64,000 nt of DNA from Nilaparvata lugens. Its lineage: Eukaryota; Arthropoda; Insecta; Hemiptera; Delphacidae. Under the pieces are notes generated by a model, which saw only the letters and a list, made by a program, of their open reading frames with translations, was not told the origin of the DNA and did no database searches. A program made the position numbers and the translations under genes. Positions 1 to 11,039 of this stretch are shown here, in pieces. The DNA is taken from the NCBI RefSeq assembly GCF_014356525.2, contig NC_052509.1, positions 35,832,001 through 35,896,000 on the forward strand. Direction: 5' to 3'. Each line of letters starts with the position of its first letter. Positions within the stretch are counted from its first letter, which is position 1.

Positions 1-2423
1 TTAAATGGGTAGTTGAGGTATAGGAGGATAGATAGAGTGGGATTGGTTTGGTAGGCCAGGTAGAGTATAGGCTAGGTTCAAGTTTTGGAATGGAAATTTC
101 GAAAAATCCATAGTTTTCCTGGAGCCTGCTGGGACTCCTAGAGACTTTCCTGTGCTGGGTAGGATAGCTGTTTAGTAGTTTGAGTCTAGTGATTGCAGTA
201 TTGAATAGTGAACTCAAAAACTGCCTTTGTATCTCTCATATGTCTTTTCATACAGTTTTTATATAATAAATAGCCTCATTTCAATGTGCTCAACATGATA
301 GTCTCCTATCATGTTTCTTATGTCCTTGCTATGAAATTGAACATTGGAAAGTTGAAAAATTTAGGGGGCCCTGAGTAACACCAAAAATTGAATCTCTTGT
401 ATTTGATATTTTTCATTTTTTTCTATCCCTTTTGATTATTTCTTGACATATTAAACATCATTCTACCTTCCAGTGTGGTTGTAGATTTTTTCAAATTACC
501 GAAAATCACACAGCACCTATATTGTCCCCCCCTTCAGTGCCCCTTGGATTAGAATAATCTTGAGTTTTTTTATGCAGCATAGAATGCTAGTAATGTGACC
601 TAAACAAAGAAATATGATGTGAAAATCACATAACCCATGAAATTTTGGCTGCAACATCGTGGGTGTCATAACTTTTCTGGGCCAAAATTTGAATAAATCG
701 AGAAATTGCCCTTACATCCCTCATAAATCAATTCATCCAGTTCTCATTTATGATAAATTGCCTTATTTCGATATGCTGATTAAGATTGTTCCTCTTGACT
801 TTACTATGGAATCAAGCATTGGAAACGTGAGAAAAATGAGGGGGTCCTTGATCCCCCCCAAGGTAAATTCTGTCATATTTTTTTCCTTCTTCATCACTTT
901 TAATTATTGTCTGACATATTCTAACATCATTATACGGTTCAGTGTAACTGCAGATTTCTCAAAATTTATTGTCAAAAATAACACAGCCCCCCTTGAGTGA
1001 CCCCTGAATTCAATTTTGGGTTTGATGGTGCACTATCAGGAGCATAGACGCCATAATATTATGTGATTCCAACATCAAAAACTGATGTGAAAAATACAGA
1101 GCCAATCGAATCTTGGCTGCAAAAATCCTTAATGATTAACCAAAATTGGCCAAAATCAAAAAATTGCCCTTGCATTCCCCCTTATGAATTTTGTTGGATT
1201 ATTCCTACATAGCTAATGTTTCTCTGGCTGCTGAATCTGATTTCAAGCATGGAAAAGCTGTGGTTGTGATTTTTGACCAGCAATGAATGTTATCTCAACA
1301 ACTGAATCTGATGCCAAATTGTGAGGGTCAAATATTTCCTTGGCCAGAATTGGAAAAAAATCAAATAACTGCCCTTACATCCCTAATATATCATATATTA
1401 TATGATGAATAGCCTCATTTTTATGTGCTGAGTAAGATTGTATCTCTTGACTTTGCTATAAAATTAACCATTGAAAAGCTGGAAAAATTGAGGGGACCTG
1501 GGTAACCCCCCAAAGTAGAATCTCTCATACATGATTTCTTTTTTCTTCTTTTTAGATGACTTTAGTTTTTTTTACATATTTGAACATCATTATACCATCC
1601 AGTGTAACTGCAGATTTTTCAAAATTGCCAAAAATCACAGAGACCCCCTCGAGTGGCCCCTGGATTTTATTTTTGGTTTGATGATGCATCATCAGCAGCA
1701 TAGTGGGCGGGTTAAGTGATTCCAACATCAAAAACTGATGGGAAAAATACAGAGACAGTGATATCTTGGCTGCAAAAATCCTGGAAAATGAGCAAAAATT
1801 GACAAAAATCAAAAAATAACCCTCCCACCACCACTTTTGTTTTTTTTTGGTTAGTTTTCACAGGAGTAATGTTTTTTCAGCTGCTGAATTCGATTTCGAG
1901 AATAGAAACCCTTCAAATGTGATCCATGACCAGCACTGTATATGAGTGACCCCCCACACCACCTAGAATGAAAAATTTTGTTATTTGACAATTATTCTGT
2001 GGGTTTTTTTTGGTCCCCTTTCTAATGTTATGATTCATGAAATTTTTAGATCCACAGTTTTGGCTGGGAATTCCACATTAGAGGATCCGAGCCCCCTATC
2101 ACGGTAATCGATAGTTCATCTGTGCAAGGCAATGTTTCAGGATCTCCAGAGTTGATTGAGTTGGAATCCGAAACTGTAGCAATTCCCCTCCTCAATTTTC
2201 CAATAATTGAGGGGGGCATCATTCACCCTAAAAATGAAAATTATTTAGGAAAATCAATGATTTTCCCGATGCCTGCTAGTACTCTCACAGACTTTCTGAT
2301 GGAGATTAGTATTGACACATGCCCCAGTTTGGCTGGAATTTTTCAAATTTTCATTACAAAAAAACTGATAGGAATTTCGTTCCCCCCGCACCCCCTGGAA
2401 CATGGTCGGAATTTTATTGTGAG
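1..2423. repeat. Complex tandem repeat array (5' part)
   Basis: Repeated paragraphs of sequence recur at variable spacing. A G-rich head preceded by a GTTGAAAA-like stretch is near 345, 820 and 1475, and again near 9670 and 12010. Each head is followed by a block containing CAGTGTAACTGCAGATTT, then a C-rich run, then GGATTTNATTTTTGGTT, then AACATCAAAAACTGATG, then TTGGCTGCAAAAATCCT. After subtracting the retrotransposon and the family A insertion, the two most complete units are about 1,010-1,040 bp; earlier units are shortened to about 475 and 655 bp. The end of the unit (2085-2423) matches 10300-10660 closely. No open reading frame is conserved between units, so I read it as non-coding repeat, either a satellite-like array or the decayed interior of a larger element. 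Confidence 0.7.
2419..2423. repeat. Target-site duplication, left copy (GTGAG)
   Basis: GTGAG immediately precedes the TG of the 5' LTR and is repeated directly after the CA of the 3' LTR at 9601-9605. Five base pairs is the usual BEL/Pao duplication length. Confidence 0.9.
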
Positions 2424-2685
2424 TGGTTTGGCCAGAGCATTTTTGAATTGTAGCGCCAAATCCCAGACTACAGTTCTGCCCGTAGCAGGCTTGTTTAGTG
2501 TCGATCGTCCAGCTGTTTGGTTTGTCGAGGAGAAAAAAGCCCCAGTCATCTTGTTCTTGTTCAGTCATCCATTTTTAGTTTGTCTTGTCTCGTTGTCTTG
2601 TTGTGAAGACCGAGTTTGTATTTTGTCATGTAATTTCCATCGGAAATTTCTAGTAATTGATTGTTTAAGTGTCGTGTGTGTGAAT

Positions 2686-2693
2686 TATAAATA
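2686..2693 (+). promoter_or_regulatory. TATA-like box of the LTR promoter
   Basis: TATAAATA in the middle of the 5' LTR, about 180 bp upstream of the AATAAA signal. It is repeated unchanged in the 3' LTR. Its role is inferred from position and motif only. Confidence 0.45.
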
Positions 2694-2869
2694 TAACAGC
2701 GTAAATAGTGTTGAATTGAATCAATTTGAATCTATAAAGAATCCAGTTTGAGCTTTGTTCAAAAATACAGTATACAGAGCCTGCAAGTTGAACACGGAAA
2801 ACCAGCCTGGAAGCGAAAACCTATCTTTTTCCCAGATTTCTTCCCACCTCGAATCTGACCAAAACACCT

Positions 2870-2875
2870 AATAAA
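2870..2875 (+). terminator. LTR polyadenylation signal AATAAA
   Basis: AATAAA lies 3' of the TATA-like box in the LTR. The equivalent hexamer in the 3' LTR at 9396-9401 would be the one used to end the element's transcript. Confidence 0.45.
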
Positions 2876-3078
2876 GGCTTCGAAGGGCAAGTAGACAAAA
2901 TTGGATTAAATCTGGTGAGTTTTTGCTCTTTTTATTGTTCATTAATGCAGAGTTTGACTGTACCAATAACCTGGCTCAAATTGAAGACCAAATTTTGCTC
3001 CTTGTTAGTATTTGATAAATTGAATAGTAAATTACAGTCCTCTAGTAGCTCTAGCCTGAGCTTTGTTCAGAACATTTC

Positions 3079-3096
3079 TGGGCCTCCGAACCGTGA
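3079..3096 (+). other. Candidate primer-binding site
   Basis: A TGG four bases after the 5' LTR begins TGGGCCTCCGAACCGTG. The position and the TGG (complement of tRNA CCA) fit a primer-binding site. I could not match it confidently to a particular tRNA 3' end. Confidence 0.4.
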
Positions 3097-3635
3097 TGAA
3101 TTTAAATTTGTAATTTGTTGATTAATTCACACACATTAGATTTAAGCAGTCTTGTAGTTGTCCAGTGTTGGCATGTTGAGAATGGTCTGATCTATGCTCA
3201 ACTTGAGTTTGTTGTAGCCTTGTTCAAGAGCAAGGTTTCTTGTCAATTTGTATTTGTCTGAAATTAAATTTATTTCAGTTAAAATTGTAATTTTCCTGAA
3301 ACTAGGCTCATTGTGCTCTTTTCTCAGGAATTTGTTTGTTGGATTTTGTATTGTCCATTTTGTATTGTACATGTTAGTGAAGGTTAATCACCTGCATGAT
3401 TTTGTTTGTTCAATTCAACAAGTTATCGTTTGTTTGTGAGTTTTTGGAAGAACATTATCTAATCATATAGTTTTGTCTTCAGCAGTCACTTGTCTTGTGA
3501 ATTGATAATCAAAGTTTAACTTTGATAACTTACTAGTCGTGATTCTTCCTTCCATTTAGTTTTTGAACTCATTCTTGTTTTATTGTCTGTTGTTTTGTAT
3601 TGTCGGGGCTGAATTGTTTTGTGTATGAGTTCAGG
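3097..3635 (+). other. Retrotransposon leader
   Basis: About 540 bp between the primer-binding site and the first gag ATG. It is AT-rich and T/G-rich with no supported ORF. It presumably holds the 5' untranslated and packaging region. Confidence 0.5.
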
Positions 3636-3839
3636 ATGGAGGAAAAATTACAGAAACAAATCAGGGTTCATCGCGCTAAACTGGAACAATTGTATGCCAG
3701 ATTGCAAAAAATTTATGACCTGTCTAAAAATGTCTCTGATCCAAAAGTTGCTGAGCAATTTTTAGTGTTGTATCCTCGGGTGTCTCAGACCATTTCGGAT
3801 TATGAAAAGACAGAATTAATGAGTTGGAACTTGAGTTGA
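3636..3839 (+). pseudogene. gag: BEL/Pao gag, N-terminal segment (frame 1 of 3)
   Basis: The chosen start is the ATG at 3636 (MEEKLQKQIRVHR), which opens a lysine/leucine-rich, probably helical N-terminus of the kind that precedes the DUF1759 region of Pao Gag. The frame closes at 3839. The sequence that should continue it is in the next frame, beginning around 3815-3824 with a Glu/Leu-rich stretch. The change is -1, so either one base is missing in this copy or there is a frameshift signal. BEL elements normally use one long gag-pol ORF, so a deletion is more likely. Confidence 0.75.
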
Positions 3840-5938
3840 ATAAAGACCATGTTGTAGCATTCAACGACTCACATCTAGATCTGTTTCAGTATATTGAAGT
3901 AGCGGCTAACACTATCAAACAGAAAGAGGCCACTGATGCTATTGCTCAATCTTCAGCAGCTCCAGCAGCTAGTGCACAGCCGGTCGTGTCCGAGTCAGTA
4001 CTGCCCAAAATCGACCTTCCAAAATTTGATGGGAACCAGACTCAATGGTCGGTGTTTTATGAATTATTTAAGGCATTGGTACATGACAACAAGAGTTTGA
4101 ACGATCAGCAGAAGGTCCAATATCTTGTAAGTAGACTTACTGGACAAGCAGCAAATATTTGTCGTCATTTGCCACCATTGGCTAATAATTATCTAATAAT
4201 TTGGCAGGCATTATTGACCCGCTATAACGATCCACGAGCGCAAGTCGATGCCTATTTCAAACAAATTTTTGAATTTCGTCCAATAAAATCAGAATCGAAG
4301 GCAGGTTGTATTGCGATTTTGGATGGGTTTTGCAGTTCCATCAATGCAGTGAAGAGATTGCGACTCACTGATTTGTCAGACTCGATATTCCTCTATCATG
4401 GCTTGAGATTGCTGGATCCAAGTTCTCGTAGAAATTTTGAATCGGCCGTACGTGACAAGGCTATGCCAACTTATGCCGATTATGTCAAATTCATTGAAAA
4501 GCAAATTAAGACTCATCCTTCTGATGAGAAACAGACTGAATCGTTTAATATGAAGCACAAAAAAGATAATAAATCAAAGGTGTTTGTGGTTCAATCCAAT
4601 GATTCATCTAACGATGCATCTAGTAAAAATCCCAATTGTCTGAAGTGCTCAAAACCGGGTCATCGGTTAGAAGATTGTGCTAGTTTCTTGAAATTGACTC
4701 CTTGGGATCGTTATTGTTTGATTAAAGGAAAGTTTTGTTGTTTTCGTTGTCTTGATGTGGATCATTTGAGTAAAAATTGTCGTAGTAAAACTCAGTGTGC
4801 TCAATGTCGAGAATCTCATCATTCTTTATTGCACTTTTCCAGATCAAGTTCCAATGAAGGTGTTGCGTCCTCGTCGAACTCCAAGGCAGGTGGCACATCA
4901 CCTATTAGTTGTTGTTCTACATCCAATGATGTAGAAAATTCGACCGTTGTGTTGTCGACCGTCACTGCACATATTCGAGATTGTAATGGTCAGCTTTGTG
5001 ATGTTCGTTTCTTGATTGACACCGGGAGTCAGTGTCATTTTGTTACAGCCAAATTGTGTCAGCGTTTGAGACTACCATTCCAGCCCATGAAAACCGTTGT
5101 TCGTGGATTCGGTGGTGGTACTAGTGAAGTTCAAGGTCGTACTTGTGTGTCGATTCAGTCGAAGTTGGATCCTACCATCAAGTTTTCGATGGATGCCACA
5201 GTGGTAGATAAAATCATCGACAAGTTGCCTTCTTGTGAAATCGACAGATCCAAACTTCATCATCTTGAAAATCTCACACTGGCTGACGACAAATTCTACC
5301 TTCCTAGTAGAATAGATGGCATCATTGGTGCAGAGTTAGTTCCTCACTTGCTATGTGGGAGTCCTAGTACAGGTGAATCGCACGAATTGATGACTGTTAA
5401 TAGTGTCTTTGGTCACATTCTGATGGGGAGAGCGCCGATTCTCACTTCAACAAAGAATGTGACGAATTGTTTTACAGCCATCTGTAGTCCATTCGTTAGT
5501 AGTCCATCATTGGATAGTTTTGTGGAACGTTTTTGGGAGTTGGAATCGTGCCCTGCACCAAGCTGTCAACTGAAACCGGACGAGTTGGAGTGTGAGGTAA
5601 ATTTTCGGAAGTCTGTACATCGTGTGAATTCTGGTCGTTTTGTTGTTGCCTTGTCATTTGCGGAGCCGCCCAGCAGCTTGGGAGATTCATATGCTGTCGC
5701 CGAACGCCGACTGCTGAGTTTGGAGAGACGACTAGAGCATGACAGCAATACTCGTATTTCATATCATGAAATATTGATTGATTACCTAGGTCAGGGTCAC
5801 ATGTCGTTTGTAGCAGATCAGACAGACCGAGGTGGTTACTACATACCGCATCACGCCATCGTGAAAGCAAGCAGCACTACCACGCCCATCCGAATTGTAT
5901 TTGATGCTGGTTCCAGAACATCATCGGTTTGTCATTGA
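3824..5938 (+). pseudogene. gag-pol: BEL/Pao Gag, aspartic protease and start of RT (frame 2 of 3)
   Basis: This open stretch of about 704 codons carries most of Gag and the protease. The DUF1759-type region begins near residue 60 (LPKIDLPKFDGNQTQWSVF). A CCHC knuckle (CLKCSKPGHRLEDC) is near residue 272, a second CX2CX4HX4C begins near residue 306, and a further Cys/His cluster follows. The retroviral-type protease signature IDTGSQ has its catalytic Asp near residue 399. The C-terminus runs into the RT N-terminal region (RIVFDAGS) and is cut by a -1 frame change at about 5926, reaching a stop at 5936-5938. The TTG at 3824 is not a real start; the protein begins at 3636. Confidence 0.9.
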
Positions 5939-8205
5939 ACCAGGTTCTTCATGCTGGTCCCAAATTGCAGACTGACATTTTTGTTTTGTTAGTTAATTTT
6001 CGTTTGTTCCCAATCGCACTAACTGCCGACATTAAACAAATGTATCGACAGATATTAGTGGAGGATTCCTGCCGTCGTTATCAGCGTGTATTGTGGAGAT
6101 TTTCGCCGGAGGATCCGATCGAAATTTATCAGCTCAATTGTGTTGTTTTTGGTGTTTCAAGCTCTCCATATTTGGCACTTCGCACCGTCCACCAGCTTGT
6201 AGAGGAGGATGGAAATCGTTTTCCAGCAGCCAAGGCGAGAATACCAAGAGACATGTTCATGGACGACTTAGTCACATCTGTCGCCACAGAGTCAGAGGCC
6301 GCGGAGCTGTATCATCAGTCCAAGCAGCTGTTTGAGGGAGGAGGTTTCTCGCTCACAAAGTGGACGTCAAATTCACCATCAATGCTGGAGAAATTCTCGG
6401 AGGAAGAGAAATCGTTCTCGTACAAGGATTTCGAAGCAGACAACTCCTTGGCTATCTTGGGATTGAATTGGCAACCTAGTACTGATCTGTTTCAGTTTTC
6501 TGTCAAGTGTGGTGAGGTCGTCGCTACTAAGCGTTCTATTCTGTCAGTGATGGCTCGTATCTATGATCCACTTGGTCTCTTGTCACCGTTTACATTATTT
6601 CTCAAGTGTCTTGTCCAGAAACTGTGGAAATTAGGAGTGGATTGGGACGAGAAGCCGCCTGAGTCTATATGCACTCTTTGGGAGAATTGTCAAAAAGAGT
6701 TGCCTCTATTATTAAAATTTGCTGTTCCACGTCACGTTGGTTTGTTTCAGGATTCTCACATCAGTTTGATTGGTTTTTGTGACGCATCATTGTCGGGTTA
6801 TGGTGCAGTTATCTATGTGAAGTCGCAGAAGGAGAGCGAGGAGTCAAGAGTTGTATTATTGTGCTCCAAGTCCAAGGTAGCACCATCTAAAGTTGTTTCA
6901 ATACCTCGTTTGGAGTTGTGTGCGGCACTCTTGTTGGCAGAACTCATGAATTCAGTAGTCACTATTATTAGTGAACGTTGTCATGTGTCTCGTATTGTCG
7001 CACTCTCTGATTCGACAGTCACCTTGTGTTGGATTAATGCTCCATCCGCAAAATGGCAAACTTTTGTTGGTAATCGCGTCGCAAAAATACAGGATTCTTG
7101 TATACAGGAGTGGATGCATGTTGCCGGAATTGAAAATCCCGCTGACTGTTTGTCTAGAGGTTTATCACCAGTTGAGCTTGTGAACTTTCCGTTGTGGCTC
7201 TCAGGTCCATCATGGTTAGCAGAGGACGAATGCGATTGGCCCGTCCGAACTCAAATGGAAGAGATCGTGGATCCACCGGAGGCGAAAAAACCGTCAGTGT
7301 TGACAGTCACAAAATCTCCTGATTGTAACAGCAATGCAGTATATTCATTGATTGGTCGTTGTTCGGATTATGGTCGTCTTTTGAGAATTGTAATTCTTGT
7401 TCTCAAATTCTTACGAATCTTACCCCAATCAGAGGAATCAGATTTCGATGTTGCTGAGAGGTATCTATGTAAAGTGGTGCAGAAGATACATTTTTCATCT
7501 GAATTTGTGCAATTGGAGAAGGGAGAAGATTGTTCTATGCGCCTTCGTAGCCTGTCTCCATTCATTGATAAAGGCGTGATTCGCGTCGGCGGTCGTTTGT
7601 CTCATGCTGGACTGGAATTTGAGACTTGTCATCAGATGATCCTACCAAAATCCGACGCTTTCGTATCGATGTTGATTGATTATCATCACAAGAAGAACTG
7701 TCATGCTGGACCTTCGTTATTGTTGTCCTTGATCAGACAGAAATTCTGGATACTGTCTGCTCGCTCTATTATTCGTATTTGTGTGTTTAAGTGTAATCGT
7801 TGTTTCCGTGTTCGACCTAGTAATAATGCAATCATTCCAAAAATGGGTGACCTGCCTGCTTGTCGAGTGTCAAAATGCAAACCATTTGAAAATTGTGGTG
7901 TGGATTATGCTGGTCCTTTGCATATTACTATGACGAGACGTCGTAATCCTTGTATTTTGAAAGCCTACATTTGTCTGTTTGTGTGTATGGCAACAAAGGC
8001 GGTACATATTGAGTTGGTATCGGATCTATCAACGCCCATGTTTTTAGCCGCGTTTCGTCATTTTTTGTCCCATCGTGGACCCTGTCGTGTGATGTATTCC
8101 GATTGTGGTACTAATTTTGTAGGTGCCAAGGAACAGTTGCGAAAGATATCTCAACTTTTGAATTCATCCGAGTTTCAAACCACATTGACTAGTCAACTCG
8201 CCTAA
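5926..8205 (+). pseudogene. pol: BEL/Pao reverse transcriptase, RNase H and integrase (frame 3 of 3)
   Basis: The RT palm appears at the left end (ALTADIKQMYRQI), with the active-site FMDD at 6256-6267. RNase H follows with GFCDASLSGYG, its first acidic residue at 6781. Integrase begins with an HHCC zinc domain (HH near 7684, CX2C near 7792) and has catalytic Asp codons at 7903 (VDYAGP) and 8101 (YSDCGTNF). An in-frame TAA at 8203-8205 stops translation before the catalytic Glu. Reading continues in the same frame afterwards, so this is a nonsense change rather than a natural terminus. There is no ATG at the left end because the frame is the continuation of gag. Confidence 0.92.
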
Positions 8206-8799
8206 CACAAAATTGAATGGAAATTCATTCCCCCTGGTTCACCGCATTTTGGAGGTCTGTGGGAGGCAAATGTCAAATCTGTAAAGTTGCATCTGTTCCG
8301 AGTAATTGGCAATCAACTTCTCACCTATGAGGAACTGAACACGGTGTTGGTGCAGATTGAAGGTGTCCTGAATTCCCGCCCACTGTGTGTACTGAGTGAG
8401 GATCAGTGTGAACCGCTGGCTTTAACCCCAGCGCACTTTTTGACGCTAACACCGTTGAAATCGTTTCCTATGCGGGACGTGGACAGTGTCCCTGTGAATC
8501 GTCTCACCAGGTATGAATTGATTGGTCAACTTATTCAATCGTTCTGGAACCGATGGAGAAGAGAGTACCTGCACGAACTCCAAAGTCGTAAAAAATGGTT
8601 GAAATCACCCACTTCTATCAGTGTGGGAACGATTGTGGTAGTGGACCAACCAAACACACCTCCATTGCAGTGGCCACTGGGTGTCATCAAACAGGTGTTT
8701 CCGGGAAGTGACGGCGAGGTTCGAGTGGCAAGTGTTCGCCTAAAAACTGGTATTTATAAAAGACCAGTTACAAAACTGTATCCACTCCCAACTCAATAG
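8206..8799 (+). pseudogene. BEL/Pao integrase C-terminal part after nonsense codon
   Basis: This is in the same frame as the preceding segment. It opens with the conserved integrase PPGSPHFGGLWEA, whose Glu codon at 8263 completes the DDE triad. The domain then continues through a Pao-type C-terminal region (LNSRPL, then WNRWRREYLHEL) to a natural stop at 8797-8799. The 27 codons between the TAA and the first downstream candidate start (8287) contain the catalytic Glu, so re-initiation could not rescue integrase activity. Confidence 0.9.
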
Positions 8800-8936
8800 T
8801 TGTTTTGCTTGTTGCATTTTTTTCTTTGTGTTGTTTTTTTTTGTGTTGGTGTTTTTTGTTCTTCTTTGGCATGTCTGGATTCTTTTCCTTTCCTTGGTTT
8901 TTTCAGTTTTGTAACTTGGCTGAAAAATAGTTTTTC
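8800..8936 (+). other. Retrotransposon 3' untranslated spacer
   Basis: A T-rich stretch between the integrase stop and the polypurine tract. No coding signal was seen. Confidence 0.5.
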
Positions 8937-8949
8937 AGAGGCGGGGGTA
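8937..8949 (+). other. Polypurine tract
   Basis: CAGAGGCGGGGG-type purine-rich run directly before the TG of the 3' LTR, the expected plus-strand primer site. Confidence 0.7.
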
Positions 8950-9600
8950 TGGTTTGGCCAGAGCATTTTTGAATTGTAGCGCCAAATCCCAGACTACAGT
9001 TCTGCCCGTAGCAGGCTTGTTTAGTGTCGATCGTCCAGCTGTTTGGTTTGTCGAGGAGAAAAAAGCCCCAGTCATCTTGTTCTTGTTCAGTCGTCCATTT
9101 TTAGTTTGTCTTGTCTCGTTGTCTTGTTGTGAAGACCGAGTTTGTATTTTGTCATGTAATTTCCATCGGAAATTTCTAGTAATTGATTGTTTAAGTGTCG
9201 TGTGTGTGAATTATAAATATAACAGCGTAAATAGTGTTGAATTGAATCAATTTGAATCTATAAAGAATCCAGTTTGAGCTTTGTTCAAAAATACAGTATA
9301 CAGAGCCTGCAAGTTGAACACGGAAAACCAGCCTGGAAGCGAAAACCTATCTTTTTCCCAGATTTCTTACCACCTCGAATCTGACCAAAACACCTAATAA
9401 AGGCTTCGAAGGGCAAGAAGACAAAATTGGATTAAATCTGGTGAGTTTTTGCTCTTTTTATTGTTCATTAATGCAGAGTTTGACTGTACCAATAACCTGG
9501 GTCAAATTGAAGACCAAATTTTGCTCCTTGTTAGTATTTGATAAATTGAATAGTAAATTACAGTCCTCTAGTAGCTCTAGCCTGAGCTTTGTTCAGAACA
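8950..9600 (+). repeat. BEL/Pao 3' LTR
   Basis: 651 bp, the same length as the 5' LTR, with four mismatches to it. It ends in CA and is followed by the GTGAG duplication at 9601-9605. Confidence 0.93.
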
Positions 9601-9605
9601 GTGAG
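9601..9605. repeat. Target-site duplication, right copy (GTGAG)
   Basis: Matches 2419-2423 exactly. Aligning ATTTTATT + GTGAG + GATCAAGTAATG with the unit at 10631-10656 (ATTTTATT + CCAGC + AATCCAGTAATG) reconstructs the pre-insertion site. Confidence 0.9.
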
Positions 9606-10669
9606 GATCAAGTAATGTTGAGGCACTGAACAAAAAATTTCTTTTGCACTTTGCTGAGAAATGTGCGGTTCAAAAGTTGAAAATATTGGGGGGGTCCAGG
9701 AGGACCCCCAAGGTGAAATCGGTTATTTTTGCTATTTTTTATTCACTTTTGATCATTTTTTGACATATGTCAACATCATTTCACAGTTCAGTGCGACTTC
9801 AGATTTTTCTAAATTGCCAAAAATCACACTGCCACCCTCGAGTGCCCCCTGGATTTAATTTTTGGTTCAATGATACACTATCAGCAGCATGGACAGCAGT
9901 TTACGTTATTCCAACATTGAAAACTGATGTAAAAATACATAGACCATCAATTCATGACTGCAAAAATCCTCAAATATGAGCTAAAATTGACAAAAATCGA
10001 AAAATCGCCCTTGCATCCCCCCCTTCATATTAACATGGTTAGTTTTCTCAGGACTGATGTTTTTTTGACTGCTGAATTCGATTTTGAGCATACAAAAACC
10101 TCTAAGTGTGATCCATGACCAGCACTGTATATGGGGGTCCCCCCACACCCCCCTAGAATTTTGAAATTTGTCATTTGACAGTTTTTCTAGGGGTGATTTT
10201 CGGTCCTCTTTCCAATGATATCATCCATGAGATTATAAGATTCACAGTTTTTGCTGGGAATTTCTCACTTAATTTCTGAATTTTTTTTTTTTTTAAATGA
10301 GGGGGCCGGGCCCCCTATCAAAAAAATCGATGTTCTGTCTTTGCGAGGCAATGTTTTGGGATCTTCTGAGTCGATTGAGCTGAAATTTGAAACTGTAGCA
10401 ATCCCCCCCTCAATTTTCCAAAAATTGAGGGGGGATCATTGACCCTTAAAATGAAAAATCAATATTTTTCCCAATGCCTGCTAGGACTCCTAGAGAAATC
10501 CTGATGGAAGTTGATATTGTCACATGCCCCAGTTTGGCTGGGAATTTTTCAAATTTTCCATCATGCAAAAATCGTCAAAAATTCGGCTCCCCCACACACT
10601 CCCCATGCCCCCCCCCCCGAACCAGTCAAAATTTTATTCCAGCAATCCAGTAATGTAGGGGTGCTTAAC
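9606..10669. repeat. Complex tandem repeat array (middle part)
   Basis: Continuation of the 1-2423 array after the retrotransposon. It holds the end of the interrupted unit, a new unit head near 9675 and a nearly complete unit to 10669. C and G runs are frequent. No conserved ORF. Confidence 0.7.
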
Positions 10670-11039
10670 AAAAAATCTGGTGTGGTACACTCACACAACT
10701 TTCCTTGCTCATTGAACTGTAAGCCTCATTCTCAAACGAGCATAATTTAGGGGAATAACATAATGACATTTGGCGGCAACATTTGCAACTACGATCAGAC
10801 TACTGTATATGTGTATTTATAATATTGTCTTCGGAGTACTTTTTCCTTGTGTAAATTTTTGTGAAATTCGATGATTTCTTTAAAAGTCGTCAAAACAGCT
10901 GTTCTACAGATGAAATGTCTTGACTATGATTGTGTACTTTTTATAAACTGCTCTACCTACCTACCTACCTCATGCACGAGATAGAGGTTACAAAGTCCAT
11001 TTCTCAAGGATGGGCTGGACCCCCCATCAGTTTCCCAGG

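Larger units (their letters stand above)
2424..3074 (+). repeat. BEL/Pao 5' LTR
   Basis: 651 bp, TG...CA. A TATA-like TATAAATA lies at 2686-2693 and an AATAAA signal at 2870-2875, giving a plausible promoter and polyadenylation arrangement for an LTR. It differs from the 3' LTR by four substitutions: A/G near 2567, C/A near 2843, T/A near 2892 and C/G near 2974. This indicates recent insertion, though no clock is applied here. Confidence 0.93.
2424..9600 (+). mobile_element. BEL/Pao LTR retrotransposon, structurally complete but with broken ORFs
   Basis: Two 651-bp direct repeats (2424-3074 and 8950-9600) start with TG, end with CA and differ at only four positions by my alignment. They are flanked by the 5-bp duplication GTGAG (2419-2423 and 9601-9605), as expected for BEL/Pao. 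The order inside is gag with zinc knuckles, aspartic protease, reverse transcriptase, RNase H, then integrase, which is the Pao/BEL order. The coding region is interrupted by two single-base frame changes (near 3815 and 5926) and one in-frame TAA (8203). The element sits in a tandem repeat unit, and the sister unit at 10631-10656 shows the uninterrupted target. There is no envelope-like ORF after integrase. Confidence 0.95.

Noticed and set aside
2122..2751. A 209-codon plus-strand ORF at the array/LTR border
   Set aside because: It runs from the tandem repeat across the target duplication into the LTR; not conserved in the sister unit, so it is a chance fusion frame.
2913..2960. A donor/acceptor pair inside the LTR (CTG|GTGAGT and ATGCAG)
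   Set aside because: Separation under 40 nt is too short for an intron.
3815..3824. Programmed -1 frameshift in gag
   Set aside because: No clear slippery heptamer is seen, the break is within Gag rather than at a domain border, and a second similar break occurs at 5926; a base loss is simpler.
5496..5870. Minus-strand ORFs within gag-pol
   Set aside because: Shadows of the retrotransposon coding strand; no motif of their own.
8954..9277. An ORF inside the 3' LTR
   Set aside because: The same frame exists in the 5' LTR and has no domain; LTRs are non-coding here.
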